64,000 nucleotides of DNA, taken from assembly GCF_009915685.1 (NCBI RefSeq), contig NZ_JAABLP010000003.1, one strand, 5' to 3'. The stretch is from Pannonibacter tanglangensis (GTDB taxonomy: Bacteria > Pseudomonadota > Alphaproteobacteria > Rhizobiales > Stappiaceae). Positions within the stretch are counted from its first letter, which is position 1, and each line of letters starts with the position of its first letter. Positions 24,281-30,960 of this stretch are shown here, piece after piece. The notes under the pieces were generated by a model that saw only the letters and a list, made by a program, of their open reading frames with translations, ran no database searches and was not told the origin of the DNA. The translations under genes and the position numbers were made by a program.

Positions 24281-24578
24281 CGCCCGCCCCTCCCTGCGAC
24301 CAGTGCCGCGCCCGCTCCTGAAAATCGCCGTAGGTGAGCCCGCAGAACCCGGCCAGCCGGTCGAGGTCATCGGCCTCCACCCGCCGCCGCGCGCCGGACA
24401 TCACGTCCCGCGCCGCCGCCACCCGGCAGCCGGCGAGCCCGGCCACATCGGCAGGCGTCAGCATCGCCCGGCCGAGCGCCCGCGCCCGGTGCACCGCCTG
24501 GGCGCTGACAAACAGCGTCAGGAGGCTCCGCGCCCCGAACGGCGCGAAATCCGCGTGAAAGGCCCGGGCGTCAGTCAT
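24267..24578 (-). CDS. Phage regulatory protein with helix-turn-helix-like centre
   Basis: The start MTDARAFHADFAPFGA at 24578 overlaps the GcrA-like gene's last codons by 8 bases. The 103-residue product has ALGRAMLTPADVAGLAGCRV, which fits a small helix-turn-helix, and SGARRRVEADDLDRLAGF. It is flanked by DNA-binding proteins on both sides. The family is not recognised. Confidence 0.55.
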   Translation of the reverse strand: MTDARAFHADFAPFGARSLLTLFVSAQAVHRARALGRAMLTPADVAGLAGCRVAAARDVMSGARRRVEADDLDRLAGFCGLTYGDFQERARHWSQGGAGDVAA

Positions 24579-25437
24579 GCTCCACCTCCACCCGCGCCCC
24601 TTTGCGCCGCGCAGCCTGACGCTGCGCCCGCGCCAGCCGGGCCTTGTCCGCAGGCGACGGGCAGTACGCGATCGACCCGTGCCCCGTGCAGAACGCCCCA
24701 TGCGCCCGCTCGGCGCCGCAATAAACCGTTGATCCGTCATCCGCCGTCAGTGGCCACCGGCAGGTCTCGGCAGTCAGGGACTGCAGCCGGATCGGCCCCG
24801 CCTCCCGGCAGGAGGCGAGCGCCAGCGCCCGCCGCTCGTCCGCCGGCATGCCGGCCCGCTCCGCATGGCTCGGGGCCAGCGTCACGCGCGCCGCCGTCAT
24901 CAGCTCGTTCAGGGTCGACCGGCGCACAGGGCGCGGCCCAGGCTGCTGCGGGCAGGCACCGGCATCCGCCGCCGCGCCCGCGCCCCCGGCCTCGCCCGAG
25001 GTCGTTCCCGAGGTCGTTCCCGATGTCGCGCCGGGAGTAGCGCCGCGCGGCTGCATCAGCACGACGCCGAGCCGGCGACAGGCGCCGATCACGGCAAACC
25101 GCGTGACGGCCCCCCACTGCGCCGTCAGCGCATCGGCAATCTGCGCCGCCGTCAGGCCCTGTTCCGCCAGCGGCTCGAGCAGGCGTTTTTTGGTCTGGGG
25201 CGGCAGCGCCCGCCAGCTGTCGCCGCTGGCCTGCGCCCCGGCGCCCGCGTCCACATCGTCGCGGCGCGGGCGCAGCAGCCCGGCCAGCCGGCACGCGCCC
25301 TGCACCTGCGTCACCCGCAGCGCGCCGTAAAGCGGCGCCAGACGCGCCGCCATCTGCCGGTAGGTCAGGCCCTCGGCCGCCAGCGGCCGCACTGCCTCGC
25401 GTTTCTGAGCGGTCGTCAGGCTGCGCCACGGGATCAT
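24571..25437 (-). CDS. GcrA-like regulator with duplicated helix-turn-helix
   Basis: The 288-residue protein has two tandem GcrA-type N-terminal units: residues about 4-55 (GLTYRQMAARLAPLYGALR) and 75-127 (GLTAAQIADALTAQWGAVTR, then VIGACRRLGV). A Thr/Ser/Gly linker (about 131-165) leads to a C-terminal block matching the GcrA end: LTAETCRWPL, then VYCGAERAHGAFCTGHGSIAY, with cysteines 226, 240 and 250. In Caulobacter GcrA binds sigma-70 and senses adenine methylation at promoters. The duplication is unlike host GcrA, which has one unit. It may redirect host transcription to phage early genes. Confidence 0.85.
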   Translation of the reverse strand: MIPWRSLTTAQKREAVRPLAAEGLTYRQMAARLAPLYGALRVTQVQGACRLAGLLRPRRDDVDAGAGAQASGDSWRALPPQTKKRLLEPLAEQGLTAAQIADALTAQWGAVTRFAVIGACRRLGVVLMQPRGATPGATSGTTSGTTSGEAGGAGAAADAGACPQQPGPRPVRRSTLNELMTAARVTLAPSHAERAGMPADERRALALASCREAGPIRLQSLTAETCRWPLTADDGSTVYCGAERAHGAFCTGHGSIAYCPSPADKARLARAQRQAARRKGARVEVEHD

Positions 25438-25985
25438 GCGTCGCGCTCCATCAGCTCGTCCGCCCTGGCGCGCATCGCCGTGAGGCTCTCGATCACCCGG
25501 CTCAGCAGCTCGCGGATGTTGAGCGCGCGCACCTCGTCGGCACTCACCTGCCCGTCATCGGCCAGCGCCTGGCACACGGCCGCCACGGCCTCGCCGTGCT
25601 GGCCGGCAATTGCCGCCAGCAGGCGGCCCCAGTCCGTCGCCATGCCGGCCGCCGCCGGCCCGGCCACATAGGCCCCGCCGGCCAGGGCGCAGATCTCGCG
25701 CAAGAGCAACGGCGGCTCATCCCGCGCCACCGCATCGAGCGTCAGGTCCAGCATCACGTCGAGCGGCATGTAGACATCGGCATGATCGGGCGCCGCCGAG
25801 CAATAGGTCTGCACGGTCTGGCGGCCGACACGCGTCAGCGCCGCCGCCGCCTCCTGCCCGCCGGCACAGCGCACCTGATGCGCCGACGCCCGTTTCAGGG
25901 CCGCGCGCTGGTGCTCGTTCGATGGTCTCGGCAGTTTCATGGGCGGCCTCTCGGAATAAAGGGGCAGGACATTGCGGGTGCTCAT
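25434..25985 (-). CDS. Phage regulatory protein, CII/CP76-like
   Basis: The start at 25985 overlaps the Cro-like stop as ATGA; an ATG at 25940 with GAGAGG ahead is the alternative. The protein has ALTRVGRQTVQTYCSAAPDH, which fits the short DNA-binding segment of the CII/Phage_CP76 group, then a helical C-terminal half. It lies directly after the Cro-like gene, the slot of CII-type lysogeny regulators. The family match is weak. Confidence 0.55.
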   Translation of the reverse strand: MSTRNVLPLYSERPPMKLPRPSNEHQRAALKRASAHQVRCAGGQEAAAALTRVGRQTVQTYCSAAPDHADVYMPLDVMLDLTLDAVARDEPPLLLREICALAGGAYVAGPAAAGMATDWGRLLAAIAGQHGEAVAAVCQALADDGQVSADEVRALNIRELLSRVIESLTAMRARADELMERDA

Positions 25986-26014
25986 CCCGCAATGTCCTGC
26001 GAGGTGCGGGATGA
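25964..26014 (-). promoter_or_regulatory. Mutually exclusive hairpins at the Cro-like/CII-like junction
   Basis: A perfect 15-bp stem (25964-25978 with 25986-26000) has a seven-base loop that contains the Cro-like stop and the ATGA-coupled start at 25985. The right arm of this stem shares bases with a second dyad (TCATCCCGCA at 25982-25991 with 26005-26014). Only one structure can form at a time. A role in translational coupling or attenuation is inferred. Confidence 0.5.
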
Positions 26015-26236
26015 CGCCGCACCCGGCTGCGGCAAGGATGGCCCGTAGAGGTCGGGCCGAATCTCGCTGCGGGCCAACCCGGTCACCCGCTCCACATCCA
26101 GCACCCGCTCGGCGGGCACGCGCTTCTGCGCCCACCGCGTCACGGTGGCCGGGTCGACATCAAGGGCCTTGGCCAGATCGCGCAGGCGCAGCCCGCAACG
26201 AGCCAAGCCCAATCTAAGAGGAGGATACTGTTCCAT
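25982..26236 (-). CDS. Cro-like helix-turn-helix repressor
   Basis: The start is the ATG at 26236 (MEQYPPLRLGLA); a GTG at 26242 is possible. The 84-residue protein has LRLRDLAKALDVDPATVTRW as the helix-turn-helix, and EIRPDLYGPSLP, the usual end of Cro/YdaS-type proteins. It is the first leftward early gene, divergent from a repressor gene, with an operator immediately upstream. Its expected task is to shut off repressor synthesis and allow lytic growth. Confidence 0.8.
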   Translation of the reverse strand: MEQYPPLRLGLARCGLRLRDLAKALDVDPATVTRWAQKRVPAERVLDVERVTGLARSEIRPDLYGPSLPQPGAASSRTSQDIAG

Positions 26237-26244
26237 GGTCACAG

Positions 26245-26273
26245 ATGTTGCTTTTTATGCAACAACACGTCAA
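26245..26273 (-). promoter_or_regulatory. Leftward early promoter with GTTGC-N7-GCAAC operator
   Basis: On the minus strand TTGACG (26273-26268), a 17-base spacer and CAACAT (26250-26245) form a candidate promoter for the Cro-like gene. The operator GTTGC-ATAAAAA-GCAAC at 26263-26247 fills the spacer and enters the -10 box. The predicted start of transcription would leave almost no leader before the ATG at 26236. Confidence 0.6.
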
Positions 26274-26330
26274 GGGCGAATTGCGTTATACGCGACCGAC
26301 AGGGTCAAATGCGTATGGCATCATCCGCTC

Positions 26331-26696
26331 ATGGCGGACCCTACCCAAATTCACCCAACAAAGTCGCCGCGCCGCATTCATTTCATCGAAGAATGGGCGG
26401 CGAAGCGGCAGCTCACCCAGGCTGACGTTGCCCGGCAGCTCAATGTCGAGCGGAGCACTGTGAAACGCTGGTATGACGGGACCATCCCGACCCGGTCAGA
26501 CCATCTCGAACAACTGGCAGAACTGTTCGCGCTGGACGACCCGTCAATGCTTTTTCGCCATCCGGATGACGACTGGATGGCGCGACTATTCGAGGGCCGC
26601 ACAAAAGACGAGCTGGACAGGATGATCCAGATGCTTGACCTTGCTTTTCCGCGGCACCACCCGCCGACACGCAAGACAGGCAACGGTGAAAGCTGA
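26331..26696 (+). CDS. XRE-family repressor, paralogue 1
   Basis: The start MADPTQIHPTKSP at 26331 is chosen because the frame upstream reads through the divergent Cro-like gene and promoter. The 121-residue protein has LTQADVARQLNVERSTVKRW as its helix-turn-helix, then LFRHPDDDWMARLFEGRTKD and a closing helix. It resembles the repressor at 27134-27481 over the whole length, so the two arose by duplication. It is divergent from the Cro-like gene, with an operator between them. Confidence 0.85.
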   Translation: MADPTQIHPTKSPRRIHFIEEWAAKRQLTQADVARQLNVERSTVKRWYDGTIPTRSDHLEQLAELFALDDPSMLFRHPDDDWMARLFEGRTKDELDRMIQMLDLAFPRHHPPTRKTGNGES

Positions 26697-27105
26697 CGCC
26701 GTGTACGTCAAACCCAACCCTCGCATCACATTTCCTTTTGACAGCTGGGAGCTGGTATTCAACGACGTTCCGGTGTTAGGTACGCGTTTTCGCTTGGCAG
26801 ACGTGATGGAATTTGGCCGAGCACTTGAAAAACTGTGCAACACCCCTTCACAATTCGACGTTCTCGCCCGGCCGGAGCCTGACAATCCACACGACGAGTT
26901 TGCCATTGCTGTTGCTGGAAGCTGGTCGACAGGCTGGATATTCAAGAAGCACCACTACGTCCGTCTCGGCTATGTGCCGCGCAAGCTGGCGTATCGCATT
27001 GCGCACGAAACCCGTTCTCCGATCCGACTGGCCTTTCAAAGCCTGCACGTGCCGGAGGTAGGCGATCCCGTCATGCTGGTTGACATCTATTACGCTCGCC
27101 GCTGA
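26686..27105 (+). CDS. HIRAN-domain protein
   Basis: The start is the GTG at 26686, overlapping the repressor end by 11 bases, with AGG just upstream; an ATG at 26635 would overlap far more. The 139-residue protein contains a HIRAN domain: FDVLARPEPDNPHDEFAIAV and later LGYVPRKLAYRIA. HIRAN domains in Rad5/HLTF-type helicases bind DNA ends and stalled forks; in small bacterial proteins the role is unknown. Its place between two repressor paralogues suggests it is made in the lysogen. Confidence 0.75.
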   Translation: MKADAVYVKPNPRITFPFDSWELVFNDVPVLGTRFRLADVMEFGRALEKLCNTPSQFDVLARPEPDNPHDEFAIAVAGSWSTGWIFKKHHYVRLGYVPRKLAYRIAHETRSPIRLAFQSLHVPEVGDPVMLVDIYYARR

Positions 27106-27133
27106 CCGGCCCGGATGCTTCCAACCGCGCCGC

Positions 27134-27481
27134 CTATCGTTCGCCAGCGCCATTCGGATCAATCGGAAATGCCGCCAGCAAGACCTGCTTGATCCGCCGA
27201 ACCTCATCAGCCGATCTGCCCTGCAAAAACCGCATCATCCACTCATCAATCGGGCGGCGGAACAGCGCATCAGGCTCGCAGCCCAACAGACAAGCAAGCC
27301 GTTGCTGCATCTTCAGGCTGGGCGAAGCTCCGTTATACCAGCGAGAAACCACGCTTTTATCGGCATCCAGCGCATTGGCTAATTCCGCCTGCGACGCATA
27401 GCCGGCCAGCTCGGCCCACTCGCGTATGTAATGGGGTCGACGAGGCTGCTTGCTGGGCTGACTGGGTGTATCCGGGGCCAT
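27134..27481 (-). CDS. XRE-family repressor, paralogue 2
   Basis: The 115-residue protein has HYIREWAELAGYASQAELAN, ALDADKSVVSRWYNGASP as the helix-turn-helix, and LFRRPIDEWMMRFLQGRSAD. These align closely with the same regions of the repressor at 26331-26696. It points leftward, toward that repressor, and its own upstream region holds an operator copy. The two may compete for the same operators or form mixed dimers. Confidence 0.85.
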   Translation of the reverse strand: MAPDTPSQPSKQPRRPHYIREWAELAGYASQAELANALDADKSVVSRWYNGASPSLKMQQRLACLLGCEPDALFRRPIDEWMMRFLQGRSADEVRRIKQVLLAAFPIDPNGAGER

Positions 27482-27517
27482 GGTTCAAATCTGCCCCAAC
27501 AAGCGCCTGAACGCAAT

Positions 27518-27534
27518 GTTGCATAGTACGCAAC
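27518..27534. promoter_or_regulatory. Operator GTTGC-N7-GCAAC upstream of repressor 2
   Basis: This is a perfect dyad, GTTGC-ATAGTAC-GCAAC, 37 bases ahead of the repressor 2 start. It matches the operators at 26247-26263 and 27552-27568 in half-site and spacer length. It is placed to let repressor 2 control its own gene. Confidence 0.65.
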
Positions 27535-27541
27535 TTTTTAC

Positions 27542-27570
27542 TTGACGATATGTTGCATTCAAAGCAACAC
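27542..27570 (+). promoter_or_regulatory. Rightward early promoter with GTTGC-N7-GCAAC operator
   Basis: TTGACG (27542-27547), a 17-base spacer and CAACAC (27565-27570) form a candidate rightward promoter. The operator GTTGC-ATTCAAA-GCAAC (27552-27568) lies exactly as in the leftward promoter, four bases after the -35 box. It would drive the gene at 27610 and those beyond it. Confidence 0.55.
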
Positions 27571-27609
27571 TCGCCCAGCTTCATCGAAACGAAAGCCGCG
27601 AGATCGCCA

Positions 27610-28209
27610 ATGACCCAATCCGCCCCCGCAATCGCTGCTACTGCGCCTGATGCCGACGCTTTCGTCGCGCCGCCCTATCAGGACATCAACACCCGGCGCG
27701 CGCCATGGCCGCGCCTGATCCAGAGCCGCCGCAAGACGCCGGGCCTGTGGCTTTCCGGCGAAGCGGGCGAGATCAGCCTCGCCGGATGGGATCCGGAAAC
27801 GGAGCTGGAGCACTACGATTATGATATTTACCGCCTCGCCGCGCAGGTCCGACTGACCTTCGGTCACTGGCGCGAGGAAACCCGCACCGGCCCCGGCGGC
27901 ACCGCGCAGCGTGTCGCGGTCTTTGAACGGCTGTCGGGCGACGGCCCGCTCGTCGCCTTCGAGGCCGAAATGCCCGGCGACCACACACCGCACCACGCCC
28001 CGCGCTATGCGCTGACCGACCGTCAATCCGGCGTGCGCATCAATGTCAGCGCCCACGTCACGGGCATCGCGCCCCGCGCCCATGGCCGCAACCGCCCCTC
28101 CGTGATCACCCTGACCTTTGCCCGGCGGGCGGAATACCTTCTTGCCGCGCCCGCCTATGGCCACCAGCCCGGCACCGTTCTCACCCTCTGGTTCGGCTCG
28201 CTGCTCTGA
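27610..28209 (+). CDS. Phage protein of unknown function
   Basis: The ATG at 27610 (MTQSAPAIAATAPDAD) is chosen over an earlier codon that overlaps the operator. The 199-residue protein has a polar N-terminus, YDYDIYRLAAQVRLTFGHW, and a C-terminal VITLTFARRAEYLLAAPAYG. No domain is recognised. It is the first rightward gene after the operator-bearing promoter, and would therefore be an early lytic product. Confidence 0.7.
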   Translation: MTQSAPAIAATAPDADAFVAPPYQDINTRRAPWPRLIQSRRKTPGLWLSGEAGEISLAGWDPETELEHYDYDIYRLAAQVRLTFGHWREETRTGPGGTAQRVAVFERLSGDGPLVAFEAEMPGDHTPHHAPRYALTDRQSGVRINVSAHVTGIAPRAHGRNRPSVITLTFARRAEYLLAAPAYGHQPGTVLTLWFGSLL

Positions 28210-28329
28210 CACCCGGCGACCGGAATGAGAGCCCGCCTGCACCCCGCGCAAGAGACAAGAACACCCGGCGCGGGGCAGACCGGCAACAGGCTGCATATGC
28301 GGCCAGCAGCGAAGGCACCCGTTAATGCG

Positions 28330-28569
28330 TTATCCGCTCACACCGCTGTCAAAATGCTCGCTGGCCGACGCTATTGCCGCAGCCAGGCGGTGGAGATGCG
28401 CCCCGGCCGCAGCCAGCTCGCCGGCTGCCAATCGCTCCGCCGGGAACGGAACAGCCAGGTCCGAGGCCCTGCCTGCCACCGTCAAGCGCACCGTGGCCAC
28501 TGCCACGCCCCCCTCTTGCATCACGCTGACCAGCTCCGCCGTCAGCTCCCCATCAGCCACTGAAAACAT
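28330..28569 (-). CDS. Small hypothetical protein, antisense to the rightward operon
   Basis: The ATG at 28569 has GAGGAGG upstream. The 79-residue product (MFSVADGELTAELVSVMQEG, ending in EHFDSGVSG) shows an alternating hydrophobic helical pattern. It points against the surrounding rightward genes. The opposite strand also has a long open frame here, so coding is not certain. Confidence 0.5.
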   Translation of the reverse strand: MFSVADGELTAELVSVMQEGGVAVATVRLTVAGRASDLAVPFPAERLAAGELAAAGAHLHRLAAAIASASEHFDSGVSG

Positions 28570-28600
28570 GCGCCTTCGCCTCCTCGTTCGGTTGAGGGCC

Positions 28601-28885
28601 ATGATCCGCGCGGCCGGCCACACACCGGCCGCGCGGCAAGACGCTACAGCCTGCACGCGCAACGCGCCAGCTCTCACCCGTTCGCACGCCGCGACGCTCA
28701 ACCTGATATCCACGCGCGCTTGCGCGTGCATTGCAGCACCTGTCGCGCACCCCTCCCCCGTGGCAGGCCGCGCGCTGCCGCTGGCGGCACTGCCGTCAGC
28801 ACTGGCAGCCGCCACCTGCGGCCTCGCCCTCGGCATCTGCCTGGGCGAGGCCGCCTTTCTCATCCTCCGCGCCGGAGGGCTGTGA
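28601..28885 (+). CDS. Possible small membrane protein
   Basis: The frame from the ATG at 28601 encodes about 94 residues with one C-terminal hydrophobic helix (ALPSALAAATCGLALGICLG). It ends one base before the duplicated gene start at 28887. The start codon has only a poor ribosome site, and the N-terminal half is low-complexity. It may be a real rightward gene or the remnant of one. Confidence 0.35.
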   Translation: MIRAAGHTPAARQDATACTRNAPALTRSHAATLNLISTRACACIAAPVAHPSPVAGRALPLAALPSALAAATCGLALGICLGEAAFLILRAGGL

Positions 28886-28920
28886 CATGAGCCGCACCGC
28901 CCTCGTCATCCTCGCGCCCA
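28874..28920 (+). repeat. Left copy of a 47-bp direct repeat flanking a moron cassette
   Basis: This stretch matches 29814-29860 at about 42 of 47 bases and includes GTGACATGAGCCGCACCGC, the start of the gene at 29827. In the left copy the reading frame (MSRTALVILAP) runs straight into a terminator at 28922, so this copy is a truncated gene start. Confidence 0.7.
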
Positions 28921-28921
28921 C

Positions 28922-28958
28922 AAAAAAAGCCCGCCCCGGATGCACCGGGACAGGCTTT
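28922..28958 (-). terminator. Terminator of the moron cassette
   Basis: On the minus strand the stem AAAGCC/GGCTTT with an inner CCCGG/CCGGG pair and a five-base loop is followed by seven T's. It lies 36 bases past the stop of the two-helix membrane protein and directly abuts the left direct repeat. Confidence 0.8.
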
Positions 28959-28994
28959 GCAAGGGCGACCGGCACGGGCAGCGCCGCGCAAGTC

Positions 28995-29531
28995 TCAGGC
29001 GCGCGACCGCTCGCTGACCTTGGCGAAATGATAGCCGTCCAGGGTCAGGAACGGGCTCACCGCCTGCACCCACAGCGGAATCACCAGCCGCTCGCCATCC
29101 GGGAACAGGCCCGAAGCGCCAATGGCATCATTATAGGCCTTGGCATCGACGCCGCGCAGGGTCGGCGGTTCTTCTCCGGAGATGCGGATCATCTCCGCGT
29201 TGAAGCGCCGGAGCGCGTCCGCGTCGGCATCGCCCTGCGCCTCCATCTCGGCCAGCAGCCGGTAATAGTCGCGCTGCAGCAGCTGGTGCTCGCGCGCCCG
29301 GCCCGCAGGGTCATAGGCAAGCTGGCCCGCCCCCACAAAGGCAACCGCCCCACCGGCCCACGCCATGCCGAGGCCGAAAACCTGCGCCAGATCCCCGACA
29401 ACCGCCGCCCCCAGCAGCACCGTCAGGAAGTTGAAAAAGCGCGCCACGCCCTCAAGGCTGCGCCGCCGCGCGGTGTGATACAGCGCGTTGCGCAGCACGT
29501 TGAAATAGATCGTGTCCCTGTCGAGATCCAT
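28995..29531 (-). CDS. Two-helix membrane protein, SLATT-like
   Basis: The ATG at 29531 overlaps the stop of the small upstream gene as TGATG. The 178-residue protein has a helical N-terminus (LRNALYHTARRRSLEGVARF), two close transmembrane helices (FLTVLLGAAVVGDL and MAWAGGAVAFVGAGQL) and a long cytosolic helical domain. This layout resembles the SLATT family of two-helix membrane proteins, some of which are predicted effectors in anti-phage systems. The gene has its own terminator and opposes its neighbours, as morons do. A phage-exclusion role is inference. Confidence 0.65.
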   Translation of the reverse strand: MDLDRDTIYFNVLRNALYHTARRRSLEGVARFFNFLTVLLGAAVVGDLAQVFGLGMAWAGGAVAFVGAGQLAYDPAGRAREHQLLQRDYYRLLAEMEAQGDADADALRRFNAEMIRISGEEPPTLRGVDAKAYNDAIGASGLFPDGERLVIPLWVQAVSPFLTLDGYHFAKVSERSRA

Positions 29532-29683
29532 CACTTGCCTTTCCCGGCAGGCGGAGTAGGCGGTTTCACCGGCTGGCGCGGCCCGAGCGAGTTTTGCTGC
29601 GAGCTTTCACCCTTCCGGTTCGGGCGGGTTTCCATGCCGCCCGCCTTGCCGCCGCTGTCCTTGCTGCCGCCGTTCCTGTTCAT
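29531..29683 (-). CDS. Small basic disordered protein, partner of the two-helix protein
   Basis: A 50-residue frame from an ATG at 29683 has GAGGAG 9 bases upstream. It is rich in Gly, Lys, Pro and Gln (MNRNGGSKDSGGKAGGMETR), with no fold expected, and its stop overlaps the next start as TGATG. Translational coupling to the membrane protein suggests that the pair acts together, perhaps as effector and modulator. Confidence 0.6.
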   Translation of the reverse strand: MNRNGGSKDSGGKAGGMETRPNRKGESSQQNSLGPRQPVKPPTPPAGKGK

Positions 29684-29722
29684 CGCAATCGTCTCCTCAT
29701 GGTCTTCTCATGGGGTGGTGAA

Positions 29723-29758
29723 GAGCCCTGCCGGCCGGGTCAGGGTCCGGCAGGGCTC
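29723..29758. other. Perfect 12-bp inverted repeat upstream of the moron pair
   Basis: GAGCCCTGCCGG at 29723-29734 pairs with CCGGCAGGGCTC at 29747-29758. It lies about 40 bases upstream of the small gene, so it would sit in its leader or promoter. It could be a terminator against rightward reading or a regulatory stem. No T-run follows on the plus strand. Confidence 0.5.
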
Positions 29759-29813
29759 GCAGATCTTACGCGCAATGCGGGAAGCAGCACAAGCTGCACG
29801 CCGCCCGGCGTCA

Positions 29814-29860
29814 GGAGGCCAGTGACATGAGCCGCACCGCTCTGATCATCCTCGCGCCCA
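29814..29860 (+). repeat. Right copy of the 47-bp direct repeat
   Basis: This copy contains the intact start of the gene at 29827, including GGAGG and the ATG. It matches 28874-28920. The DNA between the copies (28921-29813) holds the minus-strand pair and its terminator. Confidence 0.7.
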
Positions 29861-30054
29861 TGGCGCTCAGCGCCGCGCTCTGCGCCGCCGCGCTGGTCAT
29901 CGGCATGGTCCGCGCCCGCCGCGCCGCCATCCGCGAGGCCGACCCCTACGAAATCCCCGTCGACGACGCGCACCTCTCGCACGTCGTCCACACCCCCGGC
30001 CGCGTGTCTCCTCCCCGCGCGGCCGGGGAACCCCTCACCCCCGGAGCCCGATGA
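29827..30054 (+). CDS. Small single-pass membrane protein
   Basis: The 75-residue protein begins MSRTALIILAPMALSAALCA with one N-terminal hydrophobic helix, then a basic stretch (GMVRARRAAIREAD) and a polar tail. GGAGG precedes the ATG. The stop overlaps the next start as ATGA. Function is unknown; a truncated copy of its start lies at 28887. Confidence 0.65.
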   Translation: MSRTALIILAPMALSAALCAAALVIGMVRARRAAIREADPYEIPVDDAHLSHVVHTPGRVSPPRAAGEPLTPGAR

Positions 30055-30314
30055 TGACCTCACAGCCCGACACCGCGACCGACCCCGTCGCCCGCGCAAT
30101 GGCCATCCTCCGCATCGCCAGGCTGGCGCAGCCGGATGGCCAGACCCGGGACAGCAAGGCCGCCTATTGCCTGCTGACCGCGTTCGCCCTCGCCTGCTGG
30201 CAGATGCACCTCGACCCGGCCGAGATCGCCGAAACCGAGTGGCCCAGGATCGCCGCCGACCTCGGCCGCTACAGCCTGCAACACGCACTGCCCGCCGAGG
30301 CCGGCCATGCGTGA
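30051..30314 (+). CDS. Phage protein of unknown function
   Basis: The 87-residue protein is helical and mildly acidic (AYCLLTAFALACWQMHLDPA, then IAADLGRYSLQHALP). It overlaps the previous gene by 4 bases and the next by 8, so the set is one operon. No family is recognised. Confidence 0.65.
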   Translation: MMTSQPDTATDPVARAMAILRIARLAQPDGQTRDSKAAYCLLTAFALACWQMHLDPAEIAETEWPRIAADLGRYSLQHALPAEAGHA

Positions 30315-30960
30315 GACACAGATCACCGAGCAGCTGGCGCGGCTCGGCATCACCGCCCGCGACGTGCGCCTGAAGATCGCCATTGCCGAATACCAGAACA
30401 ACGGCGGCACGTTTGAGCAGGCCGAGGCCATGCTCCGCGCTGCCTACACAGATGCAGCGAAGGGCCGTCACACACAGGCCAGACCGGCTGAAAGCCCGGC
30501 GCCCGACGCTGCACCCCTTCGGGGCGCGGGCCATTTTCTCACTGCCGACAAGGCCTCGGAAAAGGCGCCCGCCGCCCCGATCCCGTCCACCCGGAGCGGA
30601 GGCCAGTTGAAATGCGCCGACCAGGCCAATGGTGTGTTGCCTCCCGCTCCGCAGCCCCGGCGGGAGGCGGCCTCCGGCCATGCCCGCCGGGGCCTTGCCG
30701 CCATCGCCGCCGCGCAGGTCCCGGTCGCCCGCTCGCTGTTCGACGGCACGCGGCTGCCGGACGGGCGCACCTTGCGCGAGGTGCACTGGGCCGAATGCCC
30801 GCGTCTGGCGCAGCAGTACCGCCACCTGGCCCGCGTGCTGCACGCCATCCACAGCCATGCCACGCCCGCCGATCCGGCTGCCACGCTGGACGAGATCGTC
30901 AGCGAGGCGCAGCTGATTGCCATCATCGCCACAGCGGAGCGGGCCAATGATCTTGACTGA
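30307..30960 (+). CDS. Phage protein of unknown function
   Basis: The 217-residue protein has an N-terminal helical domain (QITEQLARLGITARDVRLKI), a long Ala/Pro linker (residues about 55-125) and a C-terminal helical block (CPRLAQQYRHLARVLHAIHS). The gene overlaps its neighbours. No catalytic motif is visible. Confidence 0.65.
   Translation: MRETQITEQLARLGITARDVRLKIAIAEYQNNGGTFEQAEAMLRAAYTDAAKGRHTQARPAESPAPDAAPLRGAGHFLTADKASEKAPAAPIPSTRSGGQLKCADQANGVLPPAPQPRREAASGHARRGLAAIAAAQVPVARSLFDGTRLPDGRTLREVHWAECPRLAQQYRHLARVLHAIHSHATPADPAATLDEIVSEAQLIAIIATAERANDLD

Noticed and set aside
25000..25030. A short tandem repeat in the GcrA-like gene as a CRISPR or variable tract
   Set aside because: It is only two or three copies of a 12-base codon repeat encoding the Thr/Ser/Gly linker; no CRISPR array occurs anywhere in the window.
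26635..26685. An ATG start for the HIRAN gene inside the repressor gene
   Set aside because: It would overlap the repressor by 62 bases and has no ribosome site; the GTG at 26686 gives a normal overlap and a sensible N-terminus.
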